Of a stretch of 52,251 nucleotides of DNA, positions 16,933-25,988 are shown in pieces. This DNA comes from an uncultured Prevotella sp. (lineage in GTDB: Bacteria > Bacteroidota > Bacteroidia > Bacteroidales > Bacteroidaceae). The stretch spans positions 1-52,251 of the forward strand of contig CAKPYB010000025.1 in NCBI GenBank assembly GCA_934202525.1. The letters are read 5' to 3'. Position 1 is the stretch's first letter. Every line of letters begins with the position of its first letter. Under the pieces are notes generated by a model, which worked only from the letters and a program-made list of their open reading frames with translations, searched no databases and was not told where the DNA came from. The translations under genes were made by a program, and so were the position numbers.

Positions 16933-17376
16933 TTAATTCTTAATCTTGAAGATAGCCTTGTGGATATCACCACTACCGATGCATGGCTGATGACCATCTT
17001 GTGGCCAGAAGATAGCAAACTGACCTGGCTTGCAGGTAACGAGCGTCTGCGCTTTCACACCAGGATACTTGGTTACATCCTTAGCCTCGTTATATTCCAC
17101 TTCAGGAAGATCAGCAAGAGGAGTATAGCCATAAGTCTCCTCGTTGTCAAGAGGAATCTGAATATCAATCATCTTGCGATGTGTTTCAAGAACAGCATCT
17201 TCCTCGCTTTTTCCGTGAGCTGTCGTTATGTTAACAAAGAGGTCACCCTCCTTGATAAAATGCTTACCTTCCTCCAATTTAGAGAGGTCATTTTCCTTGA
17301 TAAACTTCACTACATCAGCGAAGAGCGGATTGAGAGAAACGTATTTCTCCAGATTGTCTAAAGTATCTACTACCAT
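16933..17376 (-). CDS. YhcH/YjgK/YiaL family protein (DUF386)
   Basis: This is a 147-residue cupin-like protein of the YhcH/YjgK/YiaL family, whose members are linked to sialic-acid or other sugar catabolism. Typical blocks are present: ETHRKMIDIQIPL (the family's HR.Y.DI motif), GEFAIFWP-like GQFAIFWPQDGHQPCIG, and HKAIFKI at the end. Substrate here is unknown. It lies 65 bases upstream of glgB on the same strand. Upstream is an inverted heptamer array (17391-17465). Confidence 0.9.
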   Translation of the reverse strand: MVVDTLDNLEKYVSLNPLFADVVKFIKENDLSKLEEGKHFIKEGDLFVNITTAHGKSEEDAVLETHRKMIDIQIPLDNEETYGYTPLADLPEVEYNEAKDVTKYPGVKAQTLVTCKPGQFAIFWPQDGHQPCIGSGDIHKAIFKIKN

Positions 17377-17390
17377 AATTCTAGTTTAAG

Positions 17391-17465
17391 CTTTGAGATT
17401 TGAACATTTACTTTTAACTTTGAGATTTGAAAACAGAACATTCAACATTCAATATTCAACATTAT
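17391..17465. repeat. Inverted heptamer array 2
   Basis: Left arm 17391-17432: six in-phase 7-mers of the CTTTGAG/ATTTGAA type. Right arm 17438-17465: four 7-mers (ACATTCA twice, ATATTCA, ACATTAT). The arms are imperfect reverse complements. It has the same architecture as 7141-7251 and 42332-42416. The rest of the 17377-17557 gap is AT-rich with nothing else recognised. Confidence 0.7.
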
Positions 17466-17557
17466 AATATGTTCGTTTTTCTCAATTATTTAAAATATAA
17501 AGGTTCTCTATCTCGTTATTTATAATTTCTTTGTATTTTTCTAATTTTCTGAAGAGA

Positions 17558-18712
17558 TTAGTCTTCAAATCGTTTGCCGTTTTCGTAGGCTCCCTTGGCT
17601 GTAACCTGTCCGTTGCGGTCTTTTTCTACAAATCTTCCGTCACGCACATCGTTACGGTAGGTTCCTTCGAAACGCTTACCGTTTTTATCCTCTTCTATGC
17701 AAGGTCCCTGGCGCTTACCTTTGTGATAGGCGCCCTTGAATCTTCTGCCATCAGCATAATGAATCACGACATTGCCATCTACCAGGCCATTCTTAAACTC
17801 ACCTTCAAACACGTCGCCGTTCTTCTTGGTCAGTTTACCCCTGCCGTTCTGCAAATCATCTTTCCAGTCGCCTACATAGATATCGCCATTTTTCCAGATG
17901 AAGGTACCCTGACCGGTACGCAGGCCATCCTTAAACTGTCCGTTATACTTGGCACCCTTAGCTGAGCGGAAGATGCCTACACCAGTCCGTTCGCCCTGCA
18001 CATAATCACCTTCATAAATGTCACCATTATGAAATTTATAAATACCCTTACCGTCCTGGATATCATCCTTCCAGTCGCCGATATACACATCGCCATCAGC
18101 ATACTTGAAAGTACCTTTTCCCGAGCGCTGGTTATCAAGCCACTGACCGTCATAAGTGGTTCCGTCTCCCCAGTTGAAGAAGCCGTTACCATTCTTCATA
18201 TCGTTCATCCACTGGCCTTTATACTGTGCGCCGTTGGCATAAGTATAAACGCCACGTCCCTGACGCTTGTCCTTATACCAGTCGCCGTCATATTTATCAC
18301 CATTATAATAGAACATAACACCATGACCATGCTGGTAATCACGAAACCAGAGACCTACGTATTTGTTGTTATTCTGGAAATAGTAGGTACCTTTACCATG
18401 CTGCTGGTCCTGCATCCACTGTCCCTCATATTTTTCACCGTCGCTGAAGGTATAAACGCCATAGCCTTCGCGCTTACCTTTCATATAAGAGCCTTCGTAT
18501 GTATCACCATTCTTATAGATGGTAGTACCCTTTCCCTGCGGTTTTCCGCTCACCATTTCGCCTTTAAACTGGCCGCCATCACGGGTGATGCACGAGCCTA
18601 GCGAAATCTTCTGGGCAGAGGCATCAACCGATGCCATTGCCAGAGCCAAGGCAAGGAAAAAACACCTGCTCCGACAGGACAATTTGGTATGTTGTTTCTT
18701 ATTGTATTTCAT
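17558..18712 (-). CDS. Secreted MORN-repeat protein
   Basis: This is a 384-residue protein with an N-terminal signal sequence (FFLALALAMASVDASAQ, cleavage near 34) followed by roughly 13-14 MORN repeats of about 23 residues with the pattern GDxYxGxWxxxxxxGxGxY. MORN repeats form beta-hairpin sheets that often bind lipids or act as scaffolds. The repeats fill essentially the whole mature protein and no enzymatic domain is attached. It is divergent from the LytTR regulator gene, with a good promoter at 18745-18776. Confidence 0.9.
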   Translation of the reverse strand: MKYNKKQHTKLSCRSRCFFLALALAMASVDASAQKISLGSCITRDGGQFKGEMVSGKPQGKGTTIYKNGDTYEGSYMKGKREGYGVYTFSDGEKYEGQWMQDQQHGKGTYYFQNNNKYVGLWFRDYQHGHGVMFYYNGDKYDGDWYKDKRQGRGVYTYANGAQYKGQWMNDMKNGNGFFNWGDGTTYDGQWLDNQRSGKGTFKYADGDVYIGDWKDDIQDGKGIYKFHNGDIYEGDYVQGERTGVGIFRSAKGAKYNGQFKDGLRTGQGTFIWKNGDIYVGDWKDDLQNGRGKLTKKNGDVFEGEFKNGLVDGNVVIHYADGRRFKGAYHKGKRQGPCIEEDKNGKRFEGTYRNDVRDGRFVEKDRNGQVTAKGAYENGKRFED

Positions 18713-18744
18713 ATTCTACAGTTATAGTCTGACTTATCAATCTC

Positions 18745-18776
18745 CAAAATTACGGTTTTTTCCTCAAATAGCCAAA
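18745..18776 (-). promoter_or_regulatory. MORN gene promoter
   Basis: Minus-strand TTTG (18773-18776), 20-nt spacer, TAATTTTG (18745-18752), an exact consensus 33 bases before the start codon. Confidence 0.8.
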
Positions 18777-18909
18777 TAGATTAAACAAATTTAAGGTAAA
18801 ATCATGAAAATAGATTTTTATCTGAAAAAATCTGCAGCTTGACACAATAAACAAACACAATTTACGTTTTTACGGAAATCGAGAGTAAAATCACTAAAAC
18901 AATAAGATT

Positions 18910-19617
18910 ATGATTTTAAATTGCGCCATCATAGATGAAGATCCGGAAGCTTTGCAACTCCTGGAACAGTATATAGAGAAAACTCCGACCCTGCATTTGA
19001 TCGGAGCCTACAAAAGTGCGATAGATGCTGTAGACGGCATCCATCACAACCATCTCGACATACTTTTTCTCGCCATCCACATGCAGCAAATCAGCGGTCT
19101 GGAATTTGCAAAGGTTGTACCCAAAAACGTGAAGATTGTCTTCACCACCGCATTCAAGGAGTATGCCATCGAAGCCTACAAAGTGAATGCATTCGACTAT
19201 CTGCTCAAGCCCATCACCTACGATGACTTTATGGGATCATGCCAGAAAGTCTTCGAAAGCTACATGCAGGACGATAACTACAACCCTATCAAGCGCGACG
19301 GTTTTCTGGTGGTAAAACGAGATTACAAATGCGTAAGAATCCCGATAGATGATATTCTGTTTGTTGACTGCGACAAAGACTACATCCGTTTCCATCTTGA
19401 GGGCAGGCCTAACATCAGAACCCTGGGCAACCTCAAACAGTTGGAAGAAAGGCTGCCAAGAGAGAAATTCAAGCGTGTACACCGTTCGTTCCTTGCCAAC
19501 ATGACAAAGTTTGATACGGTAGACCAGCAGCATATTACCTATGGCGACCAGAGCATTCCGATATCAGAAACCTACTTTGAATTTATCAAGAAATATCTGG
19601 AAGACCATTCTCTATGA
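18910..19617 (+). CDS. LytTR-family response regulator with a receiver lacking the phospho-Asp
   Basis: This is a 235-residue two-domain regulator: a CheY-like receiver (1-~115) and a LytTR DNA-binding domain (about 130-232; VKRDYKCVRIPIDDILFVD..., VHRSFLANM). The receiver keeps the acidic pocket (IIDEDPEA, Asp9-Asp11), the switch Thr (FTTAF, Thr80) and the Lys of LLKP (Lys100). The phospho-acceptor position, normally Asp in FLDI, is Ala55 (FLAIHM, codon GCC at 19072-19074). It is likely phosphorylation-independent. No histidine kinase is adjacent. It is divergent from the MORN gene and shares a terminator with the convergent downstream gene. Confidence 0.93.
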   Translation: MILNCAIIDEDPEALQLLEQYIEKTPTLHLIGAYKSAIDAVDGIHHNHLDILFLAIHMQQISGLEFAKVVPKNVKIVFTTAFKEYAIEAYKVNAFDYLLKPITYDDFMGSCQKVFESYMQDDNYNPIKRDGFLVVKRDYKCVRIPIDDILFVDCDKDYIRFHLEGRPNIRTLGNLKQLEERLPREKFKRVHRSFLANMTKFDTVDQQHITYGDQSIPISETYFEFIKKYLEDHSL

Positions 19618-19635
19618 TGGTCTTCCAGATAGTTT
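19595..19635. terminator. Terminator shared by convergent genes
   Basis: Fourteen-base perfect arms ATCTGGAAGACCAT (19595-19608) and its complement (19617-19630) flank an 8-nt loop and are followed by AGTTTT. The left arm and the stop codon of the LytTR gene lie inside the hairpin. It can serve both the LytTR gene and the leftward CBM20-HAD gene. Confidence 0.75.
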
Positions 19636-19648
19636 TATCCTACCTTTC

Positions 19649-21058
19649 TTATAATATCTGCAAGGGTGATGATACCAGAATAGAAGCCCCATGCGCCAGC
19701 AGGAAATCGTGATCTCTGAATCCCCACAGTACTGAGATACAAGGCATTCCGCTGTTCTTCGCTGTCATCACATCCACATCGCTGTCGCCGATATAAACCG
19801 CCCTGTCTCTATCCGCATGCAGCTGGCGCAAAGCTTCGTTTACGGTATCAGGAGCCGGTTTTTTCTTGATATTCTCCCGTTCTCCTATTGCCACATCCAC
19901 CAGATCGCCGAAGAAATGGCGGCAGATTTCCTGTGTGGCGGCATAAAACTTGTTGCTTACCACCGCAATATTCTTTCCCCTGTTCTTCAGTTCCTCCAGC
20001 ATCTCCATCACGTCCGGATAAGGTTTTGTGTTATCCATGTTGTGCACCATATAATGCTGGCGGAAATCCTGCAGAGTTTTCTCAAACTTTTCATTTTCCA
20101 AACCTCCCGGCACGGCACGTTCCATCAGTTTTTTCACTCCGTTTCCTACAAACATGCGCACCTCCTCCAGCGTACGTTCAGGCATCCCGTTCAGCTTCAG
20201 CGCATAATTGCAGCTTGCAGCCAGGTCGTGGAGAGAAGAAATCAGGGTTCCGTCAAGATCGAAGATATAGGTATCGAAATTGAACTGGGCATGAACCGGC
20301 ACCCTCTTGATGCGGAACTCACCGCCGTGTAGCACATAAACATCCTGATGGTATACGCGGATTTCACCCTGAGGAGTTCCCTGTCCACCAGCCTGTTCAT
20401 TACCCGAAATGCCAAAGATTCTGTTATCCCCAAATTCCCATCTCTTCAGTTTCTGGGTCTGTGCATCAATCACCACATATTTATATTCTATCGGCTCATC
20501 GATAGCCTGCACATTCACAGATATTTCCCAGTCCTTGCCATGATTGTTCTGCATCTTCAGGAAATGAGCCGGATTCCATTTGCCCAGCGTAGGATGATTT
20601 CCCAACAGAGCTACAGCCTCACCCTCATAGAGTTTCGGGGCATGAATCTTGAAGATGATAGTACGGTCGAAGAGAGGCAGACGCGCTGGCTTGACATCAG
20701 TAAACTTTACCTGCTGCAATACGAAGGCATTTTTTTCCACGTAAGGATTATCCTCCTCCAGCCAATAGTCCTGAAAATAGAAATTCTTACTCTCATCAAA
20801 AACATATTGGCGGGCAGAAGCGAGCGATTCCCTACGCAGCACCTTTCCCTCAGCATCTTTCACGCAGTAGCAGTAAGCCACAGCTACGAAAGGGTGATGG
20901 CGGTTCTGCCTTGACGCCATTTCCACCTCCCAGTGATAACCGTCCCGGGTGGTCATCGGCAAGTCCATCGTATCTTGATAGCCGTCAGCGGCGGCAAAAG
21001 TTAATTCTACATGCAGGGCATGACCCCACTTGGCAGCATACGCTATCGAAAACTTCAT
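19649..21058 (-). CDS. Fusion of two CBM20-like starch-binding domains to a HAD phosphatase
   Basis: From the ATG at 21058 the protein is 469 residues. Residues ~1-107 and ~130-247 are two carbohydrate-binding-like domains; the second has the CBM20 signature (ALLGNHPTLGKWNP, then DWEISV and IEYKYVV). From ~260 a complete HAD-IA phosphatase follows: FDLDGTL (motif I), VVSNK (motif II), KKKPAPD (motif III Lys) and YIGDSDVDV (motif IV), most like phosphoglycolate phosphatase. Tandem CBM20 modules usually precede the GH77 domain of Bacteroidota amylomaltase; here the catalytic partner is a HAD enzyme. There is no signal peptide, so it is cytosolic. Start: AAAGGA sits 8 bases before 21058; an in-frame ATG also exists at 21064. 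Substrate unknown; a sugar phosphate on a glycogen surface is a guess. Confidence 0.85.
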   Translation of the reverse strand: MKFSIAYAAKWGHALHVELTFAAADGYQDTMDLPMTTRDGYHWEVEMASRQNRHHPFVAVAYCYCVKDAEGKVLRRESLASARQYVFDESKNFYFQDYWLEEDNPYVEKNAFVLQQVKFTDVKPARLPLFDRTIIFKIHAPKLYEGEAVALLGNHPTLGKWNPAHFLKMQNNHGKDWEISVNVQAIDEPIEYKYVVIDAQTQKLKRWEFGDNRIFGISGNEQAGGQGTPQGEIRVYHQDVYVLHGGEFRIKRVPVHAQFNFDTYIFDLDGTLISSLHDLAASCNYALKLNGMPERTLEEVRMFVGNGVKKLMERAVPGGLENEKFEKTLQDFRQHYMVHNMDNTKPYPDVMEMLEELKNRGKNIAVVSNKFYAATQEICRHFFGDLVDVAIGERENIKKKPAPDTVNEALRQLHADRDRAVYIGDSDVDVMTAKNSGMPCISVLWGFRDHDFLLAHGASILVSSPLQIL

Positions 21059-21196
21059 TTTCATAATCCTTTTATAATAATGTGCCCGAAAGCACCGATA
21101 CACATGTTGATTCTCAATGTCAAGTGCAAAGGTAACAAAAAAGCAGACACAACGGATAAAGAAAGATGACAATTAACCTATTTTAAATTCCTATAC

Positions 21197-21227
21197 TTTG
21201 CTATTTCCCATTTTTACTGTACTTTTG
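21197..21227 (+). promoter_or_regulatory. mltG promoter
   Basis: TTTG (21197-21200), 19-nt spacer, TACTTTTG (21220-21227) then CACC, an exact consensus 28 bases before the ATG. Confidence 0.85.
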
Positions 21228-21255
21228 CACCCGAAAAATAACAAACAAGAAGAAT

Positions 21256-22308
21256 ATGAAAAAGAAAAAATCATTTTCTAAGCTCTATCTGTATGGTGCT
21301 ATAGGCTGCATCGCAGTCATCGCCATCGTGGGCTACATCTATTGTTTCTCTTCCTTCTCGAAGAGCAGCAACACCGAGTATGTTTACATCGACAGCGATG
21401 ATAACATCGACTCTGTATACAACAAGCTCCGCCCATTTGCCAAGAGCATTCCGTTCCAGGCATTCAAGACCCTGACCCTCCATTCCGGCTATGCCGATCA
21501 TATCCGCACCGGTAGATATGCCATTGCTCCGGGCGATGGTGCCCTCAAGACATGGCGCCACATGAAGAACGGTTTGCAGGAACCGGTTAGCCTTACCATC
21601 CCTTCGGTCCGCACGCTCGACAAACTCTCTGATGAGATTGGCAAGAAGATGATGTTTGGCAGCAACGACCTCTACCATGCCCTGCGCGACGAGAGCGTCT
21701 GTCAGAAATACGGTTACGATACTGCCACCATCGCCTGCATGTTCGTACCTAACACCTACGATCTCTACTGGAACATCTCGGTAGATAAATTTCTGGAGCG
21801 CATGAAGAAAGAAAGCGACAAGTTCTGGAACTTTGAGCGTACCGAAAAGGCAAAGGCTATGAAGCTGACACCGGTTGAGATCATCACCCTTGCCAGCATC
21901 GTGGACGAAGAAACAGCCAACAACGGCGAGAAACCGATGATAGCCGGCATGTATTATAACCGTCTGATGCTTCGCAATGCCGAATATCCAGAGGGAATGC
22001 CATTGCAGGCCGATCCTACCATTAAATATGCCTGGCAGCGATTCGACCTCAAGCGCATCTACAACAACCTCCTATCTATCAAGAGTCCGTATAATACCTA
22101 CAAGAACCCAGGTTTGCCACCGGGGCCTATCCGTATTCCGAGCGTAGCAGGTATCGATGCCGTCCTCAACCATGTGCATCACGATTACCTCTACATGTGT
22201 GCCAAGGAGGATTTCAGCGGCACTCATAATTTTGCCCGCACTTACGAAGAGCACCTGCAGAATGCAGCCAAATATTCTAAGGCACTCAACGAAAGAGGTA
22301 TCAAGTAA
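21256..22308 (+). CDS. mltG: Endolytic murein transglycosylase MltG
   Basis: MltG cleaves nascent glycan strands in the periplasm and sets their length. The 350-residue protein has a short cytosolic start, one membrane anchor (about 11-33, YLYGAIGCIAVIAIVGYIYC), a LysM-like subdomain, and the catalytic YceG domain with LASIVDEETA (catalytic Glu), MYYNRL, MPLQADPTIKYA, SPYNTYKNPGLPPGPI and the HNFARTYEEH end. All family landmarks are present at normal length. It is a single-gene unit with its own promoter and terminator. Confidence 0.95.
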   Translation: MKKKKSFSKLYLYGAIGCIAVIAIVGYIYCFSSFSKSSNTEYVYIDSDDNIDSVYNKLRPFAKSIPFQAFKTLTLHSGYADHIRTGRYAIAPGDGALKTWRHMKNGLQEPVSLTIPSVRTLDKLSDEIGKKMMFGSNDLYHALRDESVCQKYGYDTATIACMFVPNTYDLYWNISVDKFLERMKKESDKFWNFERTEKAKAMKLTPVEIITLASIVDEETANNGEKPMIAGMYYNRLMLRNAEYPEGMPLQADPTIKYAWQRFDLKRIYNNLLSIKSPYNTYKNPGLPPGPIRIPSVAGIDAVLNHVHHDYLYMCAKEDFSGTHNFARTYEEHLQNAAKYSKALNERGIK

Positions 22309-22335
22309 GATAAGGAAACAAGAAAGGTAAAAATG

Positions 22336-22390
22336 AGTCAGAAAACTTGCAAAGCGTTAGTGATTTTACAAGTTTTCTGACTTTTTATTT
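22336..22390 (+). terminator. mltG terminator
   Basis: Fourteen-base arms AGTCAGAAAACTTG (22336-22349) and its complement (22369-22382) with a 19-nt loop, then TTTTATTT. The T-tract leads straight into the -33 element of the next promoter at 22388. Confidence 0.85.
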
Positions 22391-22419
22391 GGTAGTCTAA
22401 CAAAATAGTTGTAAATTTG
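22388..22419 (+). promoter_or_regulatory. ACT-PFL promoter
   Basis: TTTG (22388-22391), 20-nt spacer, TAAATTTG (22412-22419), followed by CAGCC. It overlaps the end of the mltG terminator T-tract. Confidence 0.85.
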
Positions 22420-22458
22420 CAGCCGAAAACTTACCAATTTAAAATAAGGAATAAATAC

Positions 22459-22731
22459 ATGAACAGAACGATTATTACAGTAGTGGGCAAGGATACCGTT
22501 GGTATCATCGCCAAGGTTTGTACCTATTTGGCAGAGAACAGTATCAACATCTTGGATATCTCTCAGACCATCGTACAGGAGTATTTCAACATGATGATGA
22601 TCGTAGACATGGGCAAGATGCAGAAAACTTTCGAGGAAGTAGCCGATGAACTCACCAATGTTGGTAAGGCTATGGGCGTGCAGATCAAATGCCAGCGCGA
22701 GGAAATTTTCAATATGATGCACAGAATTTAA
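22459..22731 (+). CDS. ACT domain-containing protein (UPF0237)
   Basis: This is a 90-residue single ACT domain: MNRTIITVVGKDTVGIIAKV, then ENSINILDISQTIVQEYFNMMMIVDM. ACT domains bind small ligands, usually amino acids, and act as regulatory modules. The start is the ATG at 22459 with TAAGGA 8 bases upstream. It precedes the PFL-family gene by 12 bases; this two-gene pair is very widespread in bacteria, suggesting the ACT protein regulates or partners the PFL protein, though neither role is proven. Confidence 0.93.
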   Translation: MNRTIITVVGKDTVGIIAKVCTYLAENSINILDISQTIVQEYFNMMMIVDMGKMQKTFEEVADELTNVGKAMGVQIKCQREEIFNMMHRI

Positions 22732-22743
22732 AAAGCAAACAAT

Positions 22744-24108
22744 ATGATCAATATATCTGAGGTTATCGAAACCAATAAGATGATAGAGCAGGAGAATTTC
22801 GATGTGCGTACCATCACCATGGGTATCAACCTGTTGGATTGCGCATCTACCAATCTCGATGAGCTCTGTCAGAACATCCATAACAAGATTACACGTCTGG
22901 CAAAGAACCTGGTGAAGACCGGCGAAGAAATCTCCAAGGAGTTTGGTGTGCCTATCGTCAACAAGCGTATCTCCATCACTCCTATCTCGCTGGTAGGCGG
23001 TTCTGCCTGCAAGACTACCGACGATTATGTAAAGATTGCCAAGACCCTCGACCAGTGTGCCAAGGAGCTTGGTGTCAACTTCCTGGGCGGCTATTCTGCC
23101 ATCGTAAGCAAGGGTATGAGCAAGAGCGATGAGCTCCTGATCCGTTCTATCCCTCAGGCGATGGCACAGACCGATTTTGTCTGCAGTTCTGTCAATGTGG
23201 GTTCTACCAAGACCGGTATCAACATGGATGCAGTCCGCCTGATGGGCGAAATCGTAAAGGATACAGCCGAGGCAACCAAGGACAGAGGTTCTCTGGGTTG
23301 CGCTAAGCTCGTTGTTCTCTGCAATGCGCCAGACGACAATCCATTCATGGCTGGTGCCTTCCATGGTGTTTCTGAGGCCGATGCGGTAGTGAGTGTCGGT
23401 GTCAGCGGTCCTGGCGTTGTAAAATATGCATTGGAGAAGGTAAAGGGCGAAAGCTTCGAGGTTCTTTGCGAAACCATCAAGCGCACCGCCTTCAAGATTA
23501 CCCGTGTAGGTCAGTTGGTAGCCAAGGAGGCTTCACGCCGTCTGAACGTACCTTTCGGCATCATCGACCTTTCATTGGCTCCTACCCCAGCAATCGGTGA
23601 TAGTGTAGCCGATATTCTCGAGCTCATCGGTCTTGAGCATGCCGGTGCTCCTGGTACCACAGCAGCTCTTGCACTCCTGAACGACCAGGTTAAGAAGGGC
23701 GGTATCATGGCTTCTTCTTATGTAGGTGGTTTGAGCGGTGCCTTCATCCCTGTCAGCGAAGACCAGGGTATGATTAACGCTGTAGAGGCAGGTGCGCTGA
23801 CCATTGAGAAACTGGAAGCGATGACATGTGTCTGCTCAGTAGGTTTGGATATGATTGCCATCCCTGGCGATACTCCAGCCACCACCATTTCCGGTGTCAT
23901 TGCCGACGAGGCTGCCATCGGTATGGTTAACCAGAAGACTACTGCCGTACGTATCATCCCAGTTGTGGGCATGAAGGTAGGCGACAATGTAGATTTTGGC
24001 GGTTTGCTCGGTCATGCTCCAATCATGCCTGTAAACCCATTCAGTTGTGAGGCATTCGTAAACCGTGCCGGTCGTATTCCGGCTCCAATCCACAGTTTCA
24101 AGAATTAA
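22744..24108 (+). CDS. PFL family protein (UPF0210)
   Basis: This 454-residue cytosolic protein of the UPF0210/PFL family is structurally related to glycyl-radical-type barrels but lacks an obvious glycyl-radical loop. Conserved stretches include [62 protein letters not shown], and the C-terminal [10 protein letters not shown]. It forms an operon with the preceding ACT-domain gene. The reaction is unknown to me. A strong terminator follows at 24131-24170. Confidence 0.93.
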   Translation: MINISEVIETNKMIEQENFDVRTITMGINLLDCASTNLDELCQNIHNKITRLAKNLVKTGEEISKEFGVPIVNKRISITPISLVGGSACKTTDDYVKIAKTLDQCAKELGVNFLGGYSAIVSKGMSKSDELLIRSIPQAMAQTDFVCSSVNVGSTKTGINMDAVRLMGEIVKDTAEATKDRGSLGCAKLVVLCNAPDDNPFMAGAFHGVSEADAVVSVGVSGPGVVKYALEKVKGESFEVLCETIKRTAFKITRVGQLVAKEASRRLNVPFGIIDLSLAPTPAIGDSVADILELIGLEHAGAPGTTAALALLNDQVKKGGIMASSYVGGLSGAFIPVSEDQGMINAVEAGALTIEKLEAMTCVCSVGLDMIAIPGDTPATTISGVIADEAAIGMVNQKTTAVRIIPVVGMKVGDNVDFGGLLGHAPIMPVNPFSCEAFVNRAGRIPAPIHSFKN

Positions 24109-24130
24109 ACTGTTTTGATTCAAAATACCA

Positions 24131-24170
24131 ATCCCCCATCCTGCTTTCTCAAGCGGGCTGGGGGATTTTT
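24131..24170 (+). terminator. PFL gene terminator
   Basis: ATCCCCCA...TGGGGGAT stem with an inner CCTGC/GCGGG stem and TTTCTCAA loop, followed by TTTTTTC. I see nothing further in 24171-24324. Confidence 0.85.
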
Positions 24171-24316
24171 TCATTGTATAATCACTTATCTATCTTCTAA
24201 AGCTTCATCATGGCAAAACATAGGTGGATAGATACTCAGAAAAATCAACTACAGATATTTAAATCCAATCCTTAAATAAGACGAAAGCTCCCCCCAAAAG
24301 TCAAAAGAATCGGGAA

Positions 24317-24354
24317 AAAGAAAAATAAAGGGTGAGACTTCTCCCACCCTTTAT
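24317..24354 (-). terminator. xylB terminator
   Basis: Minus-strand ATAAAGGGTG (24345-24354) and CACCCTTTAT (24325-24334) arms with a 10-nt loop, running into TTTTTCTTTTT. Confidence 0.85.
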
Positions 24355-24397
24355 CTGATATTATAAAAAAAGTTTGTCTAAAGTAAATTACAAACGT

Positions 24398-25885
24398 TTA
24401 AAGTTTTTTCATCTCTTCTTTCCATGCAGAATAAGCCTCGAGATAAGCAGAACGGTTAGCCTCATCAGGATCTATGACTGCAAGTTTCTTCAATGAAGCA
24501 AAAGCCTCATTATGATCCTTATAGATACCGGCCCCAATACCAGCACCCTTAGCAGCACCTGCACTACCATCTGTCTCATAAAGTTCGATAGTAGCACCAC
24601 TCACACCCGCCAAGGTATCTCGGAACAACGGACTGAGGAACATATTAGCCTTACCTGCATGAATATTCTTGATATCCATACCCATCTGCTGCATGATTTC
24701 CATTCCATAGCAGAAACTGAAGACGATGCCCTCTTGTGCTGCACGAACAATATGAGCACGATTATGCTTATTAAAGCTGATGCCACGAATAGAACAACCA
24801 ACTTCCTTATTCTCTAATACACGCTCAGCTCCATTACCAAATGGGATAATCTTAACACCATCACTACCTATTGGCACAGAAGCTGCAAGATCATTCATAT
24901 CCGCATAACTTACATCTGGAGTGATATTTCGATGAACCCACGCATTCAAGATACCAGTTCCATTGATACACAACAATACGCCAAGACGGTCAAGGTCTGT
25001 AGTATAATTAGCATGAGCAAAAGTATTGACACGGCTCTTTGGATCATAGTTAACATCACCCAATACACCATATACAACTCCTGATGTACCTGCAGTACTT
25101 GCAATTTCACCCGGATTGAACACATTCAGACTCACAGCATTATTTGGCTGGTCACCCGCACGATAAGATATTGGTGTACCTTCTTTCAGACCAAGTTCTT
25201 CAGCTGCCGCTTTACTTACTACACTCTGTACAGAGAATGTAGGAACTATATCAGCCAGAATGCTTTCATCGAAGCCAAAATAATCAAGCAGGAATTTAGC
25301 AGGCTTTTTCTGGTTGAAATCCCACATCATACCTTCAGAAAGACCGCTGATAGTAGTCTTAACCTCACCAGACAGTTTCATTGCCAGATAATCACCAGGA
25401 AGCATGATCTTATCAATCTTATCAAACAATTCCGGTTCATTTTCCTTTACCCAAGCAAGTTTTGATGCTGTAAAGTTTCCTGGAGAATTGAGCAGATTAC
25501 GCAAGCAGAAGTCCTCACCTAAATCATGAAAAGCCTTTTCGCCGTATGGTACGGCACGAGAGTCGCACCAGATGATACTAGGACGCAAAACCTGCTGGTT
25601 CTTATCGACACAAACCAATCCGTGCATCTGATAAGAGATACCAATAGCAAGGATATCCTCCCCCTTGGCACCAGATTCAGCCATGATTTTCTTGAGAGAC
25701 AGTTTAGCATTCTCCCACCACATATTAGGATCCTGTTCAGCCCAACCGGTCTTTACAGCCATGATGGGTGCTTCATGATCAGGATAGAATGCAGAAGCTA
25801 CAATTTCTCCATTGTCAACATCAGTAAGCGAAGCCTTTACAGAACTTGAGCCTACGTCAAAACCTAATAAATATCTACTAGCCAT
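24398..25885 (-). CDS. xylB: FGGY-family sugar kinase, probable xylulokinase
   Basis: This is a 495-residue carbohydrate kinase. The N-terminal phosphate loop is YLLGFDVGSSSVKAS (5-19), followed by AIGISYQMHGLVCVD and the PSIIWCDSRA block typical of xylulokinases; the second domain carries GTSGVVYGV and INGTGILNAWV. The expected reaction is ATP-dependent phosphorylation of D-xylulose to xylulose-5-phosphate. No xylose isomerase or transporter gene is adjacent, so the substrate assignment rests on sequence alone and another ketose is possible. It is preceded at 103 bases by a small conserved gene. Confidence 0.85.
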   Translation of the reverse strand: MASRYLLGFDVGSSSVKASLTDVDNGEIVASAFYPDHEAPIMAVKTGWAEQDPNMWWENAKLSLKKIMAESGAKGEDILAIGISYQMHGLVCVDKNQQVLRPSIIWCDSRAVPYGEKAFHDLGEDFCLRNLLNSPGNFTASKLAWVKENEPELFDKIDKIMLPGDYLAMKLSGEVKTTISGLSEGMMWDFNQKKPAKFLLDYFGFDESILADIVPTFSVQSVVSKAAAEELGLKEGTPISYRAGDQPNNAVSLNVFNPGEIASTAGTSGVVYGVLGDVNYDPKSRVNTFAHANYTTDLDRLGVLLCINGTGILNAWVHRNITPDVSYADMNDLAASVPIGSDGVKIIPFGNGAERVLENKEVGCSIRGISFNKHNRAHIVRAAQEGIVFSFCYGMEIMQQMGMDIKNIHAGKANMFLSPLFRDTLAGVSGATIELYETDGSAGAAKGAGIGAGIYKDHNEAFASLKKLAVIDPDEANRSAYLEAYSAWKEEMKKL

Positions 25886-25988
25886 AGTTTATTCGTTTAT
25901 ATGTTTATTGTTTAACTTTTATCAGTTTTTATAAAGTCTACATATATTATACGAACATACTACAACATTCCCCTTATAAAAAAAATAT

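Noticed and set aside
18910..19617. Complete two-component system
   Set aside because: No histidine kinase is adjacent and the receiver lacks the phospho-acceptor Asp.
22366..23364. A 332-codon minus-strand frame opposite the ACT and PFL genes
   Set aside because: Antisense to two well-supported genes and their promoter; His-rich translation with no motif.
22744..24108. Pyruvate formate-lyase
   Set aside because: The PFL-family name refers to UPF0210; no glycyl-radical motif and no activating enzyme nearby.
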